DNA of 64,000 nt from Roseateles koreensis (GCF_028595305.1 NZ_JAQQXS010000003.1:124001-188000), one strand, 5' to 3'; positions 28,699 through 38,202 are shown, counted from the first letter of the stretch. Numbers and translations are program-made. Notes: generated from the sequence alone by a model not told the origin.

Positions 28699-31600
28699 TT
28701 ACTCCCTTCTCTTTGCGAATCCCAATGCGGGATGCGATTGCCAGCCGGCGCTGCTCTCTGGCGCACTCAAAATGGCAAAGCGTTTGGCGCAGTTGCGTAG
28801 GTCGATGTCGAGGTCGGCAGCCAGTTGGGTCAGCTCCGCCATGGCATCCACCACCCCCCAGGGTTGGATGCCTGAGCCTTGAACTGCTGTGCCAGGCAAG
28901 GCGGTGTGTTCGCCGCGTTCAACCTCCACAAACAGCTTGTCGCTCTGGCGCCCCTGGCGGTTCTCCAGCACCTTGTGCAGCACCAGCCTTTCCCCGTCTT
29001 CATCGGGCAAAAAGACCAATGCTTGCTCCTTGCGGCCCTTGTCATTGCGGAAGCGTTGCTGCTGAGGAATCACGCCCGTGAGCAAGGCGTCGGCTGCGGG
29101 CAGATGCCACCAGCTGCTGGCGTTGGTGTGTCCAAATTCGGCGCTTGCGGCGCCGGAGCTTCTGGCGCGGCCACCCGCCGTAGGTAGTTTGGGAGTCTCA
29201 ACGGGTGCCAGCATTTGAGCGCGCATGCGGGCGTGTTCGAGATCGGCCCAGCGGTGCTGGGCCTGTAGCTGCGCAACGGCTGGCGCCTGGATGCGAGGGC
29301 TGGCGTCCAGCGTGGTGTGGGGCGCCAGGGGCAGCAGCACACGCACATCGTGCTGAGCCAGGCGGAAAGGGCCGTCGTCCTTTTCAAATCCGGGCCAGAG
29401 AAAGGCGGCCTTGTTCGGGCTGGTGTAGTGCCGCAGGTTGTGGCTGAAGACATGCACATTGGCGGTGTCGCAGGGCTCGGCGCGATGCCTGCGCACGCGG
29501 CCAAGTAACTGGATGAGTGAGCGCAGCGAAGAGGGTTCGACCACGGCCCAGTCGTAGTCGTGATCTCGCCCCACCTCACAAACGGGCGAGCCCAGCACGA
29601 TGAATACGTGGTCCAGATCGGCGTGGCCGTCCAGGTGGGTGCGTATGCCGGCAAGCTCAAATACATCGTTAGGTCGATGGCGTTTGAGCGAGGCATCCAG
29701 CTGGCGTTCTATGGCTGAGCGCACAAACAGTGGAAAACGTGAGTGGTACACGCACAGGTGGATGCGCAGGCCCTCGGGCGCACCCAGGCCGTACAAGGCC
29801 AGGGCGGTGTCGTGGATGCGCTCAATATTGGCCATGCGGATGAGGCCAAAGCTCACGCGCTTGCCGCTGTGCGGGTCCATGCTGTGGTGCTCAGCGTGCA
29901 AGGCCAAGGCAGACTTCAAGGCGGCAGCAGCAAAGGCCTGGGCCGCAGCGGGTTTGGCCTTGGGGATGTTCAACAGCGGCACAAAGGCCAGGCGGCGGCG
30001 GGGCAGGGCCGCCGCTTCGGCCAGGCGCTGCAGGCGCTTGCCGACAAAGGCCTGATGAGCCTGCTCAAAACTGGCGGCATGGGCGCAGTGGGCGTGCTCG
30101 CGATTGAATTCATCGATCCATAGGCAGGCCACGGCGGGCGCAGCGGCCGCGTCGGGCCGCTCGCTGCGGTTGGCTTGAAAGTGCTGGCGCCCATTGAGAT
30201 AGGCCTCAAACAAGCCATGGATCAAGGCGGGCGGCAGGGTGGCGGATGACAGCAGCACCCGTGCGCCTAACAGGCCGGCCCAATGCACCAGGCGGGTGAG
30301 TGCGGGCAGGTCGTCGATGTCAAAGTCGTCAATCTCGTCCAGCACCAAGTCGCCGCTTAGCAGGCGCAGCATGGGCGCGATCTGGCGGCCACCGCGTTGG
30401 CTCTCGGTGGCGGGGGTGAGGTGGTCTACCGTGCACACCAGCACGGGGGCCACCAGCAGGCTGCGCACCTGTGGGTCAGCCACGGCGCGGCGCAGCAAGG
30501 GGTGCTGGTCGTGCTGGCCTTCAAACAGCACATGGCCTTCCTCGCCTTCAAACAAGCCCATGCGCGAGGCCGAACCGCTGGCTTCGGCCTGCTGCTCAAA
30601 ATGGTCAAACAGCGTGCGGCTGGCCGCGCCGCCGACGCGGATGGCTAACTCATCGTCGCCCAGGCTGAGCAGCTTTCTGAAGGCCTGGCCGGTTTGCAGG
30701 GTCAGCGTGCGCAAGCCCATGGCAAAGGCGCAGCGCATGCCTTGGGCCGGGTCGGCCAGTGCATACATCACCCGTGCATTGGCCAGCGTTTTGCCGCAGC
30801 CGGTGGAGGCCATATTGACGATGAAGGCGCCGTGCCTGGCACTGTGCAGGCGCTGGCTGGCGGCCAGATCGGCAGCCTTGTTTTGCCAGTCGTAGCGTGC
30901 CTCGGTGCTACGCTGCTTCAGGGCACGGTGCTTGCCAAGCCGGGGCAAATGCTGTTCAAAGCGGGGCAAAAAGCGCGCCACCTCGGCCCCATGCTGGGCA
31001 ACGCCCACCAGGTGTTCGGCCAGTGTTTGATTGGGCTTGCTGCCACTGCGGGTGTTGGCCAGCAGGGGGTGGGCGGCTTGGTCCTTGATCGTGATGCGGC
31101 CTTCTTGGGGCTTGCCGCTTGAATCCACCGTCAAGCTGGAATAGTGGTGGTCGGCCAGCATCAAGCACAGGCGAGACAGATGCAGCACAAAGGGGTTGCT
31201 CATCACGCTCTGGGCGCTGGCCTGTGTGGCGTGGCGAAGCAGGCGCTGGGCCACGCGGGCGGCACGGTGTTGCCACTCGGGCGTGGTGACGCTCAAGCCT
31301 TTGGGGAATTGCCAAAAGGGCTTCAGCGCGAGCGTGGTGGCGTCTTTGAATGCGGGCTCGTTCCAGTTGGCCTCCACATTGCGCAGCACGTTGACCAGGA
31401 ACGAGCTTTGAAAACCGTCGCCCGGAAAAATCGGCAAGCGGTGGTGGGTGACGATCAACCAGCCCAGGGCTTGGGCCAAAGGCGCGTTTTTGAGGGTGAC
31501 AAAGGGCGATGTGTTTATGAGGCCGGGCTGATCGGTGTGGAGCCGGTTCAGCCAGCGGGCCTGGTCGGCCTCAGTTGGGGCAGCCAGGCGAGCCAGCCAA

Positions 31601-32100
31601 CTGGCATCGTCGTCCTCGCCCACAAAGGCTTCAAACAAGCGCAGCGACGCCCATTCGTGACGCACCAGGTTTTTGCCGTCTAACTTTCCATCCAAGCGCA
31701 TCTGAAAGGCCTGGGTGGCCTTGCCCAGATCGTGCAGCAGGCCGGCCAGATCGGTGAGCAGTTGGATCAACTCGCCGCTGTGCCACTGGTTTTGGTCGGC
31801 TTCCTTCAAGATGTTCCTGCGCGTGGTGTTGGTCGGCACCGCCCCTTCATCGTTGAACCTTTGCCGGTCGCCCACCACCCACAGCAGCTCGCTGCGGTCT
31901 ATGCCGCGAATCCAGTGGCAGGCGACGGCGGTGTTCTTGCGGGCGGTTTTGCGCAGCAGCTTTTTGAGGGTGTCCAGGCCGTCTTGGGTGATGGCGGTTT
32001 GCCAGCTGCGGTCGCCGCGTCGCTCGGCAAATTGGTCGAGGATGCGGCGGCTTTCCGTTAAGGCCCGCTTGTCGCATTGGGAGACGAGGAACACATTCAT
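28699..32100 (-). CDS. cas3: Cas2-Cas3 fusion nuclease-helicase (type I-F)
   Basis: A 1,133-residue fusion that is diagnostic of type I-F. Residues 1-95 are a Cas2 domain (MNVFLVSQCDKRALTESRRI). About 105-330 is an HD nuclease domain with LLHDLGKATQAF (His123-Asp124), a second histidine near 148, and the HH pairs of LIVTHHRLPIFPGD and ADHHYSS. About 420-1,000 is a superfamily-2 helicase with Walker A MASTGCGKT (about 430-438), DEID (588-591) and SSAT (618-621). It unwinds and degrades target DNA once recruited by the Csy complex, and its Cas2 part works with Cas1 in spacer capture. The start overlaps the cas1 stop (ATGA). No domain is lost. Confidence 0.97.
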   Translation of the reverse strand: MNVFLVSQCDKRALTESRRILDQFAERRGDRSWQTAITQDGLDTLKKLLRKTARKNTAVACHWIRGIDRSELLWVVGDRQRFNDEGAVPTNTTRRNILKEADQNQWHSGELIQLLTDLAGLLHDLGKATQAFQMRLDGKLDGKNLVRHEWASLRLFEAFVGEDDDASWLARLAAPTEADQARWLNRLHTDQPGLINTSPFVTLKNAPLAQALGWLIVTHHRLPIFPGDGFQSSFLVNVLRNVEANWNEPAFKDATTLALKPFWQFPKGLSVTTPEWQHRAARVAQRLLRHATQASAQSVMSNPFVLHLSRLCLMLADHHYSSLTVDSSGKPQEGRITIKDQAAHPLLANTRSGSKPNQTLAEHLVGVAQHGAEVARFLPRFEQHLPRLGKHRALKQRSTEARYDWQNKAADLAASQRLHSARHGAFIVNMASTGCGKTLANARVMYALADPAQGMRCAFAMGLRTLTLQTGQAFRKLLSLGDDELAIRVGGAASRTLFDHFEQQAEASGSASRMGLFEGEEGHVLFEGQHDQHPLLRRAVADPQVRSLLVAPVLVCTVDHLTPATESQRGGRQIAPMLRLLSGDLVLDEIDDFDIDDLPALTRLVHWAGLLGARVLLSSATLPPALIHGLFEAYLNGRQHFQANRSERPDAAAAPAVACLWIDEFNREHAHCAHAASFEQAHQAFVGKRLQRLAEAAALPRRRLAFVPLLNIPKAKPAAAQAFAAAALKSALALHAEHHSMDPHSGKRVSFGLIRMANIERIHDTALALYGLGAPEGLRIHLCVYHSRFPLFVRSAIERQLDASLKRHRPNDVFELAGIRTHLDGHADLDHVFIVLGSPVCEVGRDHDYDWAVVEPSSLRSLIQLLGRVRRHRAEPCDTANVHVFSHNLRHYTSPNKAAFLWPGFEKDDGPFRLAQHDVRVLLPLAPHTTLDASPRIQAPAVAQLQAQHRWADLEHARMRAQMLAPVETPKLPTAGGRARSSGAASAEFGHTNASSWWHLPAADALLTGVIPQQQRFRNDKGRKEQALVFLPDEDGERLVLHKVLENRQGRQSDKLFVEVERGEHTALPGTAVQGSGIQPWGVVDAMAELTQLAADLDIDLRNCAKRFAILSAPESSAGWQSHPALGFAKRRE

Positions 32101-33089
32101 GCGGCGCCTCCGGTCTTGGCGGCCTGACCTTGCTGGACGGCGATTTCTTTGAGCGAGTCGATCATGAAGTCCAGCGCCTCGGTGCGGGCAAAGGCCTGGA
32201 TGCAGGCTTGGCGGAACTCTTGTTCGCTGTCCCCACGTTTGGCGCTGATGAAGGCCTGCGGCAGGATGGTGGCGTCTTTGATGAGGTCGGCCGCGTCAAA
32301 CACCAGGCCGCCGCGCCGGGTCTTGCCATGCAGCACGGCCAAGCCATGCGGCAGGCCCAAGACCCAGGTCGCCGTGGCGGCGAGGCCGTAAGCGAGGTAG
32401 TTGCCGTGGTCAAGGAACTGGTTGGCCGCGTCGGTGCTGTTGCCCCTTTTGGCGCGGGTGAACTCGCCAAAGCCGGTAGCCGCGCAGGCCTGAGCGTAAA
32501 GCTGCTTGGTCAGGCGCGCTTCTTCGGTCAGCAGGGCCGTGGTGTCGGGGGCGGCTTGCACCCGCGCCTGGCTGGCTTGCGCCATCTGGTTCAGCGCGGC
32601 CTCATCGATGGTAAAGCCCTGTTCCTTGAGGCTGCGGGCGCCGCACCATTGCCGGGCGACACGCTCCAAACGCCGCTTTTGCAGGGACTTGGCTGCGGCC
32701 AGCCGGTGCGCGTCATCAAACCAGAATCTGACCCAGTGCTGCAGATACTCGGTGGGCCGGTACTCGCTTTGGGGCTGCAGCCAGAGGGTGTCCAGCTCCT
32801 GCTCGGCTGCCGCGAACAGCGGGGTGCCGCCGCCACCGCAAAAGCCCACCAGCACACCAGCCTTGGCCAGCTCCCGCATCGCCGCCTGGGTGACGGAGGT
32901 GCCCGTGCCCAGCAAAACCGAGGTGGTGTTGGCGATGGGGATGTTCCAGTACAGGGACTGCTTGCCCTGCTCGGTTACATATTCCACCCGGCCGCCGTTG
33001 ACCAGCACACGGCAATGCTCCAGGTAATACACATTGGTGCGCTTGGAGTGCAAGATTGTTTTCAGATCCGACGAATGAATGGATTCCAT
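32097..33089 (-). CDS. cas1: Cas1 integrase (type I-F)
   Basis: Cas1 with the Cas2-3 fusion captures and integrates new spacers at the leader end. The protein has 330 residues and opens MESIHSSDLKTILHSKRTNV. Metal-site residues fall at the positions known for I-F Cas1: Glu190 (LLTEEARLTKQLY), His254 (AVLHGKTRRG) and Asp265/Asp268 (GLVFDAADLIKDA). It is the first gene of the six-gene minus-strand cas operon and overlaps cas3 by four bases. All adaptation genes look intact, in line with the long array. Confidence 0.97.
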   Translation of the reverse strand: MESIHSSDLKTILHSKRTNVYYLEHCRVLVNGGRVEYVTEQGKQSLYWNIPIANTTSVLLGTGTSVTQAAMRELAKAGVLVGFCGGGGTPLFAAAEQELDTLWLQPQSEYRPTEYLQHWVRFWFDDAHRLAAAKSLQKRRLERVARQWCGARSLKEQGFTIDEAALNQMAQASQARVQAAPDTTALLTEEARLTKQLYAQACAATGFGEFTRAKRGNSTDAANQFLDHGNYLAYGLAATATWVLGLPHGLAVLHGKTRRGGLVFDAADLIKDATILPQAFISAKRGDSEQEFRQACIQAFARTEALDFMIDSLKEIAVQQGQAAKTGGAA

Positions 33090-33537
33090 TGTGCAATTGC
33101 AAGTGACTCAACGATTGACCCTGTGCTTTGGATTCAGGATGCCAGACTACTGGCTCACTGAGTGAGCCAGGTTGATGGGGGCTTTTACCAAAACAAACAC
33201 CCTCTGAGGGTGCAAAGCCTTGGGTTTGCTGTGAATGTGGTGCGTCTCAGTCGTTGTGGCGACGGTCACGTTTTTGGGCCACAAACGGCACTGCGCAGCG
33301 GGGATGTCCAGTAGGTGCCGAGTGACCGCGGATACGGAATCAAAGCGTGACAGCACTGGTCAATACGGCGACCTGGTCGGTTGCCTGTGACGAACCCTCA
33401 TGTGAATGGGGTCAAGTCTTGCACCGTTTCAGCGTGAGCACCTGAAGTTTCAGGGGACGCAGCTAAATTCAATCAGTGTCGGGGCTCCTCCACTGTTTGC
33501 CCCGGCCTGGCGCTGAAACACCCGTGCCAGTCACTCC
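33090..33537. promoter_or_regulatory. Cas operon upstream region with palindromes
   Basis: No gene is seen in these 448 bases. A perfect 21-base inverted repeat, CTGGCTCACT-G-AGTGAGCCAG, lies at 33150-33170, about 60 bases before cas1, where an operator would be expected. The 10-base palindrome TGCAATTGCA is at 33092-33101, almost touching the start codon. A third repeat at 33198-33212, arms CACCCTC/GAGGGTG, is followed on the minus strand by TTTGTTTTGG, so it could terminate transcription arriving from the M48 operon. The part from 33400 holds GGGGTCAAGTCTTGCA, a motif I associate loosely with repeats near REP-type transposases; no such gene is present. Confidence 0.45.
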
Positions 33538-34842
33538 CTAACGCACAACCGCGCCAGGGGCGGGAGTCGTCAAAGTGGTGATGTTGAACGTCAACTCCAT
33601 ATTGCCGCGGCGTTTACCGGTGTTGGGGTGGCGTTCCATGATGCCGTCGCCGACGTATTTCAGGTGGTCGATCAAGGTATTGCCTTGCGGGCCTTCGGGG
33701 GTTTCGGGTGTGATGGGGCCGAGGCGGGTTTCGATCTTCTTCAGGGTGGCAGCCCAGACTTTTTTGTCAGGATAACGCTGGGCTGTCAGGCGGATGGCAC
33801 AGCTGTCGGCTTGCAACTCTTGTGCTTCGGTGAAATTGACGAACAATCTTTTCAGTGACGAGGCATAGGCCACCAGGGTCGCGGGATTGTGGGTGGCGGC
33901 GTTGGACATCAGCTTGCGCAGGCCGTCGATGGAGTCGATACCGTCGGCCAGCCGGGCCTGGTACACCCGGGTTTCGTGGCGCTGCAGCACGTGCGCAACC
34001 TCATGCGCCATCACGAAGTAAGCGAAGTCACGATCAGCGCCTTTCTTGAACAAATCCCGGTCCACTTGCACGATGCCGCCCGGCAGTGCGGACGCGTTGC
34101 CGTAGCTCTTGGTCAAGACCTTGACTTGAAAGTCGTAGGGCAGGGGCTTGGGCAAATCTTTGACGATGTCGGCGAGCATGGCGCGGGCTTCGGCATAGGT
34201 GCGTTGGCTGTCTTTGTTTTTGTTTTCGTCCAGCACGTCGCCGTCATTGAGCATCTGCTGGCCCAGCGCCAACTCCGCTTCCATGGGCAGCCAATTGAGG
34301 TGGCGGGCCGCGAGCTTGACGATATCGTTGATGGCCATTGGCTTTTTGTTCTGGCCTTGCAGTTGTTCCAAAAAGGCACTGAGCTTGAGCTTGGCGGCAA
34401 GCACCGCCAATGACGCCGCGTTGTCGCCGATGCCGAAGGGTTGGACCATGGTTTTGCACTGGGGGTCCAGCACCACATCCGAGGTGCGCGACCAGCTCTC
34501 GATGTCAATGATGTTGAAGCCCTCGTTGCGTGGCTTTTCGGCGTTACGTTCGCTGGGCTCTGCAGCGCTTGCGGCGGTGTCAGGCGCCTTGGCATCGGCG
34601 GGCCCGGGTTTGAATCGGTTGAAGAACGAACCAATGGCGCCGAGCACGCTTTCCCCCGGCGAGGAGGCCGCCGTTGATGGGGCACTGGCGGCCTCGGGCG
34701 TTTCTTGTGTTCCCAGCGTTTGCGCCTGAGCGATGGCGTACGCAGGGACGATGCCAAGCAAGGCCACGGCAATCGGCAGTGCCCATACGCGTTGGCGAAG
34801 ATGCGGCCCGTCGTTCAGCATTTGCCGTGCATTGCGTGTCAT
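33538..34842 (-). CDS. Exported M48-family metalloprotease
   Basis: A 434-residue zinc protease with an N-terminal signal-like segment (VWALPIAVALLGIVPAYAIA). The active site is HEVAHVLQRHETRV (HExxH), and the third zinc ligand is in AQELQADSCAIRL, the ExxAD form used by M48 peptidases such as BepA/LoiP. The start at 34842 (MTRNARQML) places the hydrophobic segment near the N-terminus; an earlier in-frame start at 34890 is possible but less natural. A Ser/Ala/Pro-rich linker follows the signal. It is the last gene of a three-gene minus-strand operon with a CHASE2 protein and an unknown exported protein, which suggests a shared envelope role. The substrate is unknown. Confidence 0.86.
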   Translation of the reverse strand: MTRNARQMLNDGPHLRQRVWALPIAVALLGIVPAYAIAQAQTLGTQETPEAASAPSTAASSPGESVLGAIGSFFNRFKPGPADAKAPDTAASAAEPSERNAEKPRNEGFNIIDIESWSRTSDVVLDPQCKTMVQPFGIGDNAASLAVLAAKLKLSAFLEQLQGQNKKPMAINDIVKLAARHLNWLPMEAELALGQQMLNDGDVLDENKNKDSQRTYAEARAMLADIVKDLPKPLPYDFQVKVLTKSYGNASALPGGIVQVDRDLFKKGADRDFAYFVMAHEVAHVLQRHETRVYQARLADGIDSIDGLRKLMSNAATHNPATLVAYASSLKRLFVNFTEAQELQADSCAIRLTAQRYPDKKVWAATLKKIETRLGPITPETPEGPQGNTLIDHLKYVGDGIMERHPNTGKRRGNMELTFNITTLTTPAPGAVVR

Positions 34843-34886
34843 GTCTTGCCTTGCTTTGCGTGGAGGGAGAAGGGGCGGGTTGGGGT

Positions 34887-35633
34887 TCAAAGGCCGTTGT
34901 CGCGGCGCAAGTCGGCCAGGATCTGGTCGCGGTCGGCGTACAACTCGGCGTCGTCAAAGATGGCGGCCAGGTAGAGCTGTTGGGTTGCGGGGCTCAGCGC
35001 CGCGCCTTCCAGCGCGGTGATGCGGGACAGCACCAAGGTGCTTTCCTCACGCTCCAGGGTCTCGAAGCTGCCTTTGTAGCTGCCCTTTCGAGTCACCAGC
35101 ACCCACTCATAGGTCTCGCCAAACTTCAATTGCGTGGCTGGCACCAGGATGCGCTTGCTGCCTGGGTTGCTGATGCTGAATATCAGTTGATTGCCGCTGC
35201 GAATCTGCAGGCCCAAGACGCCCTCGGCCGCCACAGCGTCCAGCTTGAACTCAAGCCCTTGCAGCGTGATGAGTACTTTGCCCGTCGGCAGGCCGGCGGG
35301 TGGCGGCGTGTCGAAGCGTTTGCCGCCTGTTTTGGCGCTGGACAGCATGGTGTTCCACACCGAGGTCAGCGACTTGGCGCTCAACCCCGGCACGGCCACG
35401 CAGGGGTTGGAGCGGGCGACCTCATCGGCCAAGGTTTGTCCTTTGGCGGAGGGAGGGGCCTTCAAGCTCAGGCTGCAATCCGGCCGAGGGCTCTGTGCTG
35501 TGGCAACGCCGGGTGATGTGAGCGTTAGCAATGTCGCGGTGGCCAGGGCGCAGCCCAAGCCTAGCGCGGCGGCGGCACAACCCTTGAGGGGTGAAATGAG
35601 GGTAAGACAGTAGTTGGGGCTTGATCGCTTCAT
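34887..35633 (-). CDS. Exported protein of unknown function in the CHASE2-M48 operon
   Basis: I do not recognise the family with confidence. From the ATG at 35633 (MKRSSPNYCLTLI, with AGGA 6 bases upstream) it has 248 residues. A long signal-like hydrophobic stretch (AAAALGLGCALATATLLTLT) ends in an AxA-type site (GVATAQS). The mature part is about 210 residues with several beta-rich segments and a C-terminal acidic helix (IFDDAELYADRDQILADL). The frame stays open to 35765 but that extension overlaps the CHASE2 gene. It sits 53 bases after the CHASE2 gene and 44 before the protease gene, so all three are probably co-expressed. A periplasmic partner of one neighbour is plausible but inferred only from context. 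Confidence 0.65.
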   Translation of the reverse strand: MKRSSPNYCLTLISPLKGCAAAALGLGCALATATLLTLTSPGVATAQSPRPDCSLSLKAPPSAKGQTLADEVARSNPCVAVPGLSAKSLTSVWNTMLSSAKTGGKRFDTPPPAGLPTGKVLITLQGLEFKLDAVAAEGVLGLQIRSGNQLIFSISNPGSKRILVPATQLKFGETYEWVLVTRKGSYKGSFETLEREESTLVLSRITALEGAALSPATQQLYLAAIFDDAELYADRDQILADLRRDNGL

Positions 35634-35686
35634 GATGTCCTGGCTGAAGGTCATAGAGGATTTCGAGGCGAGTTCGATTCGGGTCT

Positions 35687-37471
35687 TCAGGCCGCGCTGT
35701 GGCTCAAGAGCAGCGCTGCGCCCCATCCCATCACGCCCCAAAACACCAGATTGCGCAGCCACCACAGCAGCAGGCCGAGCTGTTCAAGGCGCGGCAACCC
35801 CGTGCTTGGATAGCTGGCGCCGCCTGGCTGCCATTGATCTAGAGCAGCACGTGCGGCGCCTTGTAGGGCTTGCAGCGTAGCGCCCAGCTTGAAGGTTTTG
35901 AGCTGGCGCCCCAGGTGCAGCAAGAGCAGGCCCAACAGCCCGATCTGCGCCCCGGCAAACAAGGCGGCCGCGGCTTGTCGGGTCGCGCCTGGCGCGAGCA
36001 CGACGGCGGCGCCAAAGGCCATCAGCATCAGGATGGCGATGCCCGACTGGCGCAGGGCCGCAGCGAGTTCAAGATGGTGGTGATGGGGCTGCGCAGAGGT
36101 CTCGCCGGGCCGCTTGAACGTCCGCTCGGACTCTTCAGCCAACAAGTCTGAAATCTGCTCGACCGGGCCGGAGACAAAGCCGTCCACCAGGATGGACAGC
36201 GCAATCAGCAGCGGGGCAATCACGACGCCCCAGTTGGAGAAGAGATGCTCCGCCGCCATGAAGAAGAACAGCACCAAGCCGAGGTACACCATCACGAAGG
36301 TGAACATCAGCAAGGTGCTCAGCGAGGTGCGGCGCGCGCGGTGCGCCAGGCTCAGGTCGACCCGCCGGGCGGCGACATAACCTTTCCAGAACCGCGCAAT
36401 CACCCAGGCAAAACTCAGGGCGATCACGATATCGCCCCACAGGCCCAGAAACGGCGGCAACGATTTAATCGGGTTCGCCAGGCTGACCAGGCGCGCGGCA
36501 TGAACCACCACCCCCGGTTGGTTGCCGATGGCGGTCAAAAAGTTGTCGTCACGCCCCCAGTCGCCACCGACCAAGACGACGTTTTCTTTCAAGTCGGGTA
36601 GTTGCGCAAAGGTGGGTGAATTCAGCGCCATCACCGCAACACGTCGGGTCAAGGCCGGGAAGTTGATGGGGGCGGACTCCGGCTCATGCTGCGCGGCGTC
36701 GTGCCCGAGTTCGTGGCCGGCCATCTTGTCTTGTTCTTGCCAGCGCTCGTTGAGCCAGCGGTTGTCACGGGCATTGCGAAGCGGCGTGACTTGGTCGCAG
36801 AGATAGGACGACAAGCCGTGGTGCAGTTGGTCCGCCAGCCGCGCATGGGCCGTGGCGTCATCGCCCAGATTCAGCTCGGTGACCACGCCCAGCGATTGTT
36901 CGATTTCACCCGTCGCAAAGTGCAGGCCGTGCTGGCACTGCGCCTGCATCCAGTCATGCTTGACTTGAAGCAAGGGCTCGGCACTGGTGGGAAAGGGGGC
37001 CAGCAACACCACCGTGCCTGCATGCTGCTGGAGCAGTTGGTTGAGTTGGTCCTGACATTCACGCTCAGATGCTGAGGGCTTCAGCAGCGGCGAGAGGTCA
37101 AAGTCGATGGCCACGCGCTGGGGCTGCTTGGCGAAGACGCGGCCTAAGTCCTCCGCCATCACGCAACGGTCAAGCGGGTTCTTCTCGGCGTAGCGCAGCA
37201 CGAAGTCATCATTGGTCAGCAGCGCCACGACCGGCATGTCTGCCCTGAGTTGCTGGGCTTGGCTGGGTGCCTGCGAAGCCAGGCTGGACACCACCAGCAA
37301 GGAGAATTTGGTCAGCACCAAGAGTGCGCCCATGCTCTCCAGAATCAGCGCAATGCTGGCGCTGAATAAGACCGATCGCCATTGCGCCAGGACGAAGCTA
37401 AACACGCGTTGTGCAAGGCCGGGTCTAGGATTTGAAGCGGGCGTGGGGGGCGCGTCAGCCGGATGTGCCAT
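35687..37471 (-). CDS. CHASE2-domain membrane protein without an enzymatic output domain
   Basis: A 594-residue protein. One helix at about 32-60 is followed by a periplasmic CHASE2 sensory domain (about 70-345), including the signature VVLVGGDWGRDDNFLTAIG and a final HAARLVSLANP. Then come three to four more helices (about 350-440), a cytoplasmic linker and two or three further C-terminal helices. CHASE2 is normally fused to a kinase, cyclase or diguanylate cyclase; no such domain is present, so signalling must go through partners or the protein acts otherwise. It is the first gene of the operon with the unknown exported protein and the M48 protease. Confidence 0.82.
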   Translation of the reverse strand: MAHPADAPPTPASNPRPGLAQRVFSFVLAQWRSVLFSASIALILESMGALLVLTKFSLLVVSSLASQAPSQAQQLRADMPVVALLTNDDFVLRYAEKNPLDRCVMAEDLGRVFAKQPQRVAIDFDLSPLLKPSASERECQDQLNQLLQQHAGTVVLLAPFPTSAEPLLQVKHDWMQAQCQHGLHFATGEIEQSLGVVTELNLGDDATAHARLADQLHHGLSSYLCDQVTPLRNARDNRWLNERWQEQDKMAGHELGHDAAQHEPESAPINFPALTRRVAVMALNSPTFAQLPDLKENVVLVGGDWGRDDNFLTAIGNQPGVVVHAARLVSLANPIKSLPPFLGLWGDIVIALSFAWVIARFWKGYVAARRVDLSLAHRARRTSLSTLLMFTFVMVYLGLVLFFFMAAEHLFSNWGVVIAPLLIALSILVDGFVSGPVEQISDLLAEESERTFKRPGETSAQPHHHHLELAAALRQSGIAILMLMAFGAAVVLAPGATRQAAAALFAGAQIGLLGLLLLHLGRQLKTFKLGATLQALQGAARAALDQWQPGGASYPSTGLPRLEQLGLLLWWLRNLVFWGVMGWGAALLLSHSAA

Positions 37472-37785
37472 TGCAAATGAGTGATCAACGATTCAATTCA
37501 ATCCAGCCGGAGCAAGCGCCCATCTGCCTACAGCCGAGGGCGACAGGCGCTTGCCTTGAATGCCCATTTTTGTATCAAAAAGTGTCGACGATCCGGGTAT
37601 TTTTTACAGCGTGGCGAATTTGATCAGCGTGCGTAATTCGTTACTTGAATGTCCTATAAGTTGGGCTATCGCAACCGGGTTCTTGGCGAGCCGTGATTCG
37701 AGGCCTATCGCCCGGGCTTATTGCCAGCCGTGACACTTGATTCAGAGTCTGGCGAGATTCAGGGGTGCCAGATCGTAAGCTTCCC
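37472..37785. other. Intergenic stretch between CHASE2 operon and IS remnant
   Basis: These 314 bases include the upstream region of the CHASE2 operon and lower-GC patches. No open frame with recognisable content is visible, and no clear promoter could be placed. Confidence 0.4.
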
Positions 37786-37805
37786 TGTCAAGTAGACAGC
37801 CGATT
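37786..37805. repeat. Probable terminal inverted repeat of a decayed IS21-family element
   Basis: TGTCAAGTAGACAGCCGATT begins with TGT and resembles IS21-family ends. It lies immediately beyond the 3' end of the istB remnant, where an element end belongs. The opposite end was not found. Confidence 0.45.
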
Positions 37806-37806
37806 G

Positions 37807-38160
37807 CTAGTGTCTGCGGCAGTGGTTAGCCGACGTGGTGACGGCCAGCATGGCCTTGCTCATTCCATCACCGATCAGCACGCGGGGGTGTTCGTAAAAC
37901 TTCGATAGCAGGTGGAAGCGTAAGGCGCCATCGGCGTGGCTGAATGGCAAATAGCCCCGCTCGTCCAGGATCGCCGCATCCATGGCCATCGGGTTCAGCG
38001 CCAGGCGCCCCGCCTTGTCGTCACGTTTTTCGCGCTCCAGCGCGTAGACCCAATCCACCGTCGAGTAAAACCGTACGCGCTTGCCGTGGTGCGTGATGGC
38101 TCCTACCTCAATCGCGGTGGCCAGATGCGTTTCGCCCGTGCAACAGGTCGACCGAATCAA
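37807..38160 (-). pseudogene. istB: istB remnant (IS21-family transposition helper ATPase)
   Basis: The translated stretch matches the IstB pattern, damaged and shortened: a Walker A-like CTGETHLATAIEVGAITHHG, where the family has GTGKTHLA; then KRVRFYSTVDWVYALEREK; a Walker B-like DAAILDERGYLPFSHADGALRF; and FHLLSKFYEHPRVLI. The key lysine of Walker A is missing and the N-terminal third and true C-terminus are absent, so the protein cannot be active. No istA transposase is seen. The remnant lies between the CHASE2 operon and the catabolic cluster and may mark an old insertion boundary. Confidence 0.8.
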
Positions 38161-38202
38161 GTGCGAAAGGGTGGGGCGCGTCACCGCGCCCCTTTCCACT
38201 TA

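Noticed and set aside
33400-33440. A mobile-element repeat upstream of cas1
   Set aside because: The GGGGTCAAGTCTTGCA motif is only loosely familiar and there are no paired ends or transposase, so no mobile element is called.
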